DNA of 64,000 nucleotides, taken from the NCBI GenBank assembly GCA_913051545.1, contig CAJXCD010000001.1:62001-126000 (forward strand), written 5' to 3'. Below are positions 60,580-64,000 of this stretch, one piece after another (the stretch's first letter is position 1; each line of letters starts with the position of its first letter). This DNA comes from an uncultured Chloroflexota bacterium (GTDB taxonomy: Bacteria > Chloroflexota > Dehalococcoidia > Lucifugimonadales > CAJXCD01). The notes under the pieces are model-generated. The model searched no databases, was not told the origin of the DNA, and saw only the letters and a list, made by a program, of their open reading frames with translations. A program made the translations under genes and the position numbers.

Positions 60580-63015
60580 GTGCTAGTTCCTATGTCGTGG
60601 ATAAAAAAATATGTGCAGGTAAATATCCCTGTCAAAGAATTAGCGCATCTCCTAACAATGGCTGGGACTGAAGTAGGAAGCGTAACGCACATTGGTCAAG
60701 ATTGGCCAAAAGAAAAAATCGTTATAGGTAGTGTGCTGTCTGTGGAGCCACATCCAAATGCTGACAGGTTAACCCTACCCACTATTGATTTAGGTAACGA
60801 TGAAGTAGTCAAAGTTGTGTGCGGTGCACCCAACATTGCCGCGGGTCAAAAAATAGCGTTCGCCAAGGAAGGAGCACCTCTTGTCAATGTCCGGTCAGGA
60901 AAATTGGAACCACTCAAAACCGCAACAATTCGAGGAATAGTGTCTGCTGGCATGGTTTGCTCTGAGCAAGAACTAGGCCTAAGTGACAATCATGAGGGGA
61001 TACTAATCCTAGACGACGACGCCACAGTAGGAGCCCCGTTGGTTGATTATATCGGAGACTCCATTCTGGATCTGGAGTTAACCCCGAATAGGCCCGACTG
61101 CCTCTCAATACTAGGCGTAGCTCACGAAATTGGAGCACTTACAGAGCAAGAAGTATCTGAACCAACTTCTAAATACCGAGAGGCAGAAGACGAAATTCAA
61201 GACAAAGTAGATATTGAGATTTCCGATCCATCCCTCTGTAATCGATATTCGGCAACTCTACTAACTGGGATTCAAGTAGGACCCTCCCCTAAATGGCTAC
61301 AAAATGCACTTTCTTTGGCAGGACAACGAACTATAAACAATGTTGTAGATGCCACGAACTATGTAATGCTGGAATACGGCCAACCTATACATGCATTTGA
61401 CTTCGATAAGATTAGAGATAAAACTGTAGTTGTCAGGACTGCTCATGATGGTGAAAAAATGCTCAGCCTTGACGGGGACAATCTCACACTAAAGCCCAAT
61501 ATGCTCGTAATATCCGATTCCAAGACTCCTATCGCACTGGCGGGGATAATTGGAGGTAAAAATACCAGTGTGACGAACAAAACGTCTACGATTTTAGTCG
61601 AGGCGGCCAATTTCGATGCGTCTAGTGTTCGGCGCACACGCACGGAACTTGGCATAAACACCGAGGCATCTTACAGATTCGAACGTGGCCCACGCCAAGA
61701 ACTGGTACCTATCGCACTGCATCGTGTTACTAAAATGATCCTAGATATCGCAGGCGGACAAGCCAAAAGAAATATCATGGATTTGTATCCCAGCCCAAAG
61801 CAGGTTCCTGCCGTGAGTATCTCCTCTGACCATATCAAGGCTGTACTCGGAGTAACATTAGATATTGACAGTGTGAAAAATACGCTCATCAATCTAGGCT
61901 TCCGCCAATCTACGGACGGCAAACCAAACAACCTTACGCTAAAAATGGAAGTTCCTTACTGGAGATCAGATATATCTATGGAAGAAGATCTTATTGAGGA
62001 AGTTGCACGTATAAAAGGCTACGACAGTATTCCAACTACGATGCCTTCAACTCCAATTCCCCACCATAAACCACAACCATTCATACAATTCCGAGAAACA
62101 TTGAGAGACCAGTTTGTATCAGCAGGTATGCAAGAAATTATCTCTTATTCTGCAACGTCTCTGAATTCTTTGAAAACAGCTAAATCTTATTATGATAATA
62201 AGCCTCCTATTAAGATATCTAATCCTATTAGTAGCGAACTTGAATATATGCGTACAACCCTACGGAGTGGCGTGCTAGAGACGCTTTCTTATAATCATCG
62301 TAATTCAAGAGGGAAAGGGATAAAAATATTTGAAATAGGTCGAGTCTATCTTCCTAAAACAAAAGGTGAGAAATTCAATCTTCCAGAAGAAACAGAAATG
62401 TTGGTGGGGGCCATAACCGGACCTAGATCACCTGTAACATGGCTAGCCCCTGAAGAAAAGTTTGATTTCTATGATGCAAAAGGCCTCCTAGAATCAGTAT
62501 TTAGTGGTTTCAGCCTTGATAGCGTATATCAAACATCTGAAGATCCTTTAATGCACCCCGGGAAAACAGCTCGTATTCTATGTGGCTCAATTCCAATTGG
62601 CGTCGTAGGTGAAATACAGGCTAGTCTCCTTAATGATTTAGAACTGCATGATGACCCCGTTATACTATTCGAGTTTAACCTTAAATCTCTTTTCCAAAAC
62701 ATTCGGAGTACAGATTTTACCTATTCGAGTATTAGTAAATTCCCAGACTCTGAACGAGACCTGGCATTACTAATAGACTCCACAATATCTTCTGATGATG
62801 TACAAATTGTTATCAATAGACACAAACTTGTCAGCACCAGTACAGCCTTTGATCTGTATACTGGCTCTGGGATTCCCGCGCACAAAAAATCCCTCGCGTT
62901 CAGAATAGTGTTCCAATCATCCAAAGCGACGCTCACAACAGCACAAATCGACAAAGCGCAACAAGATATAATGAATCAGCTCAAACGTGAATTCGGGGCA
63001 GAGCTCCGAGAATAG
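60580..63015 (+). CDS. pheT: Phenylalanyl-tRNA synthetase beta subunit
   Basis: 811 residues. N-terminal LVPMSWIKKYVQV start, tRNA-binding (OB) domain about 40-150 (VVCGAPNIAAGQ), B3/4 editing domain, B5 domain with AVLGVTLDIDSVKNTLINLGF, the catalytic-like core and the C-terminal ferredoxin-fold anticodon domain (ISKFPDSERDLALLID). GTG start with AGAGG upstream. Length and order are standard. Confidence 0.96.
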   Translation: MLVPMSWIKKYVQVNIPVKELAHLLTMAGTEVGSVTHIGQDWPKEKIVIGSVLSVEPHPNADRLTLPTIDLGNDEVVKVVCGAPNIAAGQKIAFAKEGAPLVNVRSGKLEPLKTATIRGIVSAGMVCSEQELGLSDNHEGILILDDDATVGAPLVDYIGDSILDLELTPNRPDCLSILGVAHEIGALTEQEVSEPTSKYREAEDEIQDKVDIEISDPSLCNRYSATLLTGIQVGPSPKWLQNALSLAGQRTINNVVDATNYVMLEYGQPIHAFDFDKIRDKTVVVRTAHDGEKMLSLDGDNLTLKPNMLVISDSKTPIALAGIIGGKNTSVTNKTSTILVEAANFDASSVRRTRTELGINTEASYRFERGPRQELVPIALHRVTKMILDIAGGQAKRNIMDLYPSPKQVPAVSISSDHIKAVLGVTLDIDSVKNTLINLGFRQSTDGKPNNLTLKMEVPYWRSDISMEEDLIEEVARIKGYDSIPTTMPSTPIPHHKPQPFIQFRETLRDQFVSAGMQEIISYSATSLNSLKTAKSYYDNKPPIKISNPISSELEYMRTTLRSGVLETLSYNHRNSRGKGIKIFEIGRVYLPKTKGEKFNLPEETEMLVGAITGPRSPVTWLAPEEKFDFYDAKGLLESVFSGFSLDSVYQTSEDPLMHPGKTARILCGSIPIGVVGEIQASLLNDLELHDDPVILFEFNLKSLFQNIRSTDFTYSSISKFPDSERDLALLIDSTISSDDVQIVINRHKLVSTSTAFDLYTGSGIPAHKKSLAFRIVFQSSKATLTTAQIDKAQQDIMNQLKREFGAELRE

Positions 63016-63021
63016 TATCTT

Positions 63022-64000
63022 ATGTTTAACAATGTAATACCTGACGATATTAAACCCGCATTCCCAAATCCAATTACAGGAAACGGAGTTCGCCCAAAAC
63101 TACTTGAGATTTTGGGTTTGGAAAATATTCCCGATCCTGAAGACGTGAACTTCACTGTTGTTGATTCCGGGACAGAACCAGAAGGAATAATCTGGTCTGC
63201 TGTAACTTATCTCAATTCCTTAGGGGAATCGGTGCCTGGAATCATAATGCTACCTGAAGGAAAAACATCTACAGCTTTACCAGGAATTGTATGTGTTCCT
63301 GGAACCGGTGGGTCTGCTGAAGAAGTTGCGGATCAGCGATTCGAACCCACACCGCCTAACGGTGAAGTTCTAGGCTTCGGACGCGAACTTGCAAGGAGGG
63401 GATATGCAGTAATGGCTATATCCATCAAAGGATGTTATGGAAGACCTTCCCTTCCAGGTCGATCTGAGCAGGAAAATAAATATCTGGAAGTATACGGTCG
63501 TCCTCTTATGGGTATCTTCGTTGAAGAAACCTTGAAAGCGACAAATGTTCTTGCTTCTTTAGAGCAAGTAGATTCTAATCGAATAGGAATCACTGGAATG
63601 TCATTGGGTGGACTGGCTACGTGGTACCCTATGGCATGCGATCCTCGAATACGCGTAGGAGTTCCTATCTGTGGTGGTATTGGAAGTATAGCAAGGAACA
63701 TACATGAAGGCCTGAGCGATCGCTCTAGTTCAGCTATATTCCCACCGCATATGTTGCGTTATTTTGACCACCCAGAAATTGTCGCTTCGTGTATTGCACC
63801 AAGGCCATTCATGACGGTGATACCTACCATGGATGAAGATATGCCCAAATCAGGCGCGGACCTGCTGATACGTGAAGTCGCTCCAATCTATTCATCTCTA
63901 GGTGTGCCAGATCATTTCAAAGTTTACCAACCAGAAGGCAACCATCGCTTTCTAATCGAATACTTCGAATGGGCAGTCTCCTGGTTCAACCGATTTCTCT
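63022..64000 (+). CDS. Alpha/beta-hydrolase (dienelactone-hydrolase/acetyl-esterase-like), cut by window end
   Basis: Open from ATG 63022 to the end of the window, 326 codons so far. The nucleophile elbow is GMSLGG near residue 196, the expected acid lies in PTMDEDMP and the histidine in GNHRF close to the window end, so most of the domain is present. The stretch PGIVCVPGTGGS near residue 97 fits an oxyanion strand. The start lies 6 bp after pheT, possibly co-transcribed. Family is clear; substrate is unknown. Confidence 0.82.
   Translation, partial: MFNNVIPDDIKPAFPNPITGNGVRPKLLEILGLENIPDPEDVNFTVVDSGTEPEGIIWSAVTYLNSLGESVPGIIMLPEGKTSTALPGIVCVPGTGGSAEEVADQRFEPTPPNGEVLGFGRELARRGYAVMAISIKGCYGRPSLPGRSEQENKYLEVYGRPLMGIFVEETLKATNVLASLEQVDSNRIGITGMSLGGLATWYPMACDPRIRVGVPICGGIGSIARNIHEGLSDRSSSAIFPPHMLRYFDHPEIVASCIAPRPFMTVIPTMDEDMPKSGADLLIREVAPIYSSLGVPDHFKVYQPEGNHRFLIEYFEWAVSWFNRFL

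Noticed and set aside
1-64000. CRISPR arrays, insertion sequences, rRNA or tRNA genes
   Set aside because: No regularly spaced repeats, transposase frames, rRNA-like segments or tRNA cloverleaf patterns were recognised; a tRNAscan run would be needed to exclude tRNAs fully.

Overview
The window reads as a gene-dense, AT-rich bacterial chromosome segment, mostly housekeeping and metabolic genes in long same-strand runs. No rRNA, CRISPR array or insertion sequence was seen, and I recognised no tRNA. The best lineage guess is a Chloroflexota bacterium, possibly Dehalococcoidia or SAR202-like. This rests on the paired membrane families known from Chloroflexi and archaea (TIGR03662/DUF2298 and TIGR03663/Agl23-like), the long Chlamydia/Chloroflexi-type serine hydroxymethyltransferase, the Ycf45-like ATPase with a C-terminal R3H domain, and a sortase. 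It is an inference from family composition, not from a marker-gene search.

Layout. 1-2.4 kb: three-subunit proton-translocating transhydrogenase (pntAA 3' part, pntAB, pntB). 2.4-8.4 kb, minus: D-2-hydroxyacid-type NAD formate dehydrogenase, 3-hydroxybutyrate dehydrogenase with acetoacetyl-CoA synthetase, and an ABC-2 exporter. 8.5-12.1 kb: enolase-superfamily enzyme, membrane thioredoxin, sortase, and a small SelW-like gene whose CxxU motif is encoded by an in-frame TGA. 12.2-22.6 kb, minus: a nitrogen-assimilation block with Amt, PII, type II glutamine synthetase, type I glutamine synthetase and GOGAT (gltB, gltD). 22.8-33 kb: rnc, glyA, folE, a FemAB/CelD-like acyltransferase, a GT4 glycosyltransferase, a CpsB-like phosphatase, tmk, the R3H ATPase and the PLP synthase pair pdxS-pdxT.

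33.2-39.1 kb, minus: a four-gene redox operon of NuoE-, NuoF- and NuoG/formate-dehydrogenase-like subunits plus an FNR-type flavoprotein. The large subunit has lost the catalytic Sec/Cys-His pair of formate dehydrogenases and carries two tandem CxxCx5C motifs. 39.2-46.4 kb, minus: a membrane-glycosylation-like cluster (FAD oxidoreductase, UPF0104 flippase-like protein, Agl23-like GT-C protein, DUF2298 protein). 46.5-54.1 kb: ftsY, two small proteins, an amidohydrolase, two sister SDRs with an insertion in the nucleotide-binding loop, serS, a cupin and a short MetE-like methyltransferase. 54.2-59.2 kb, minus: rph, then rpmH-rnpA-yidD-[PQQ-propeller lipoprotein]-yidC-jag, in which yidC and jag overlap by 104 bp. 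59.4-64 kb, plus: pheS, pheT and an alpha/beta hydrolase cut by the window end.

How it fits together. Transhydrogenase, NAD formate dehydrogenase and the diaphorase-like operon all handle NAD(P)H. SHMT, FolE and the MetE-like protein touch one-carbon and pterin metabolism. Amt, PII, GSI, GSII and GOGAT form an ammonium-scavenging module. Neither the PII protein (no T-loop tyrosine) nor the type I GS (GSI-alpha form) shows the classical covalent-modification site. The strongest unusual signals are the putative selenoprotein, the catalytically altered formate-dehydrogenase-like operon, the SDR pair, and the rearranged, overlapping yidC locus.
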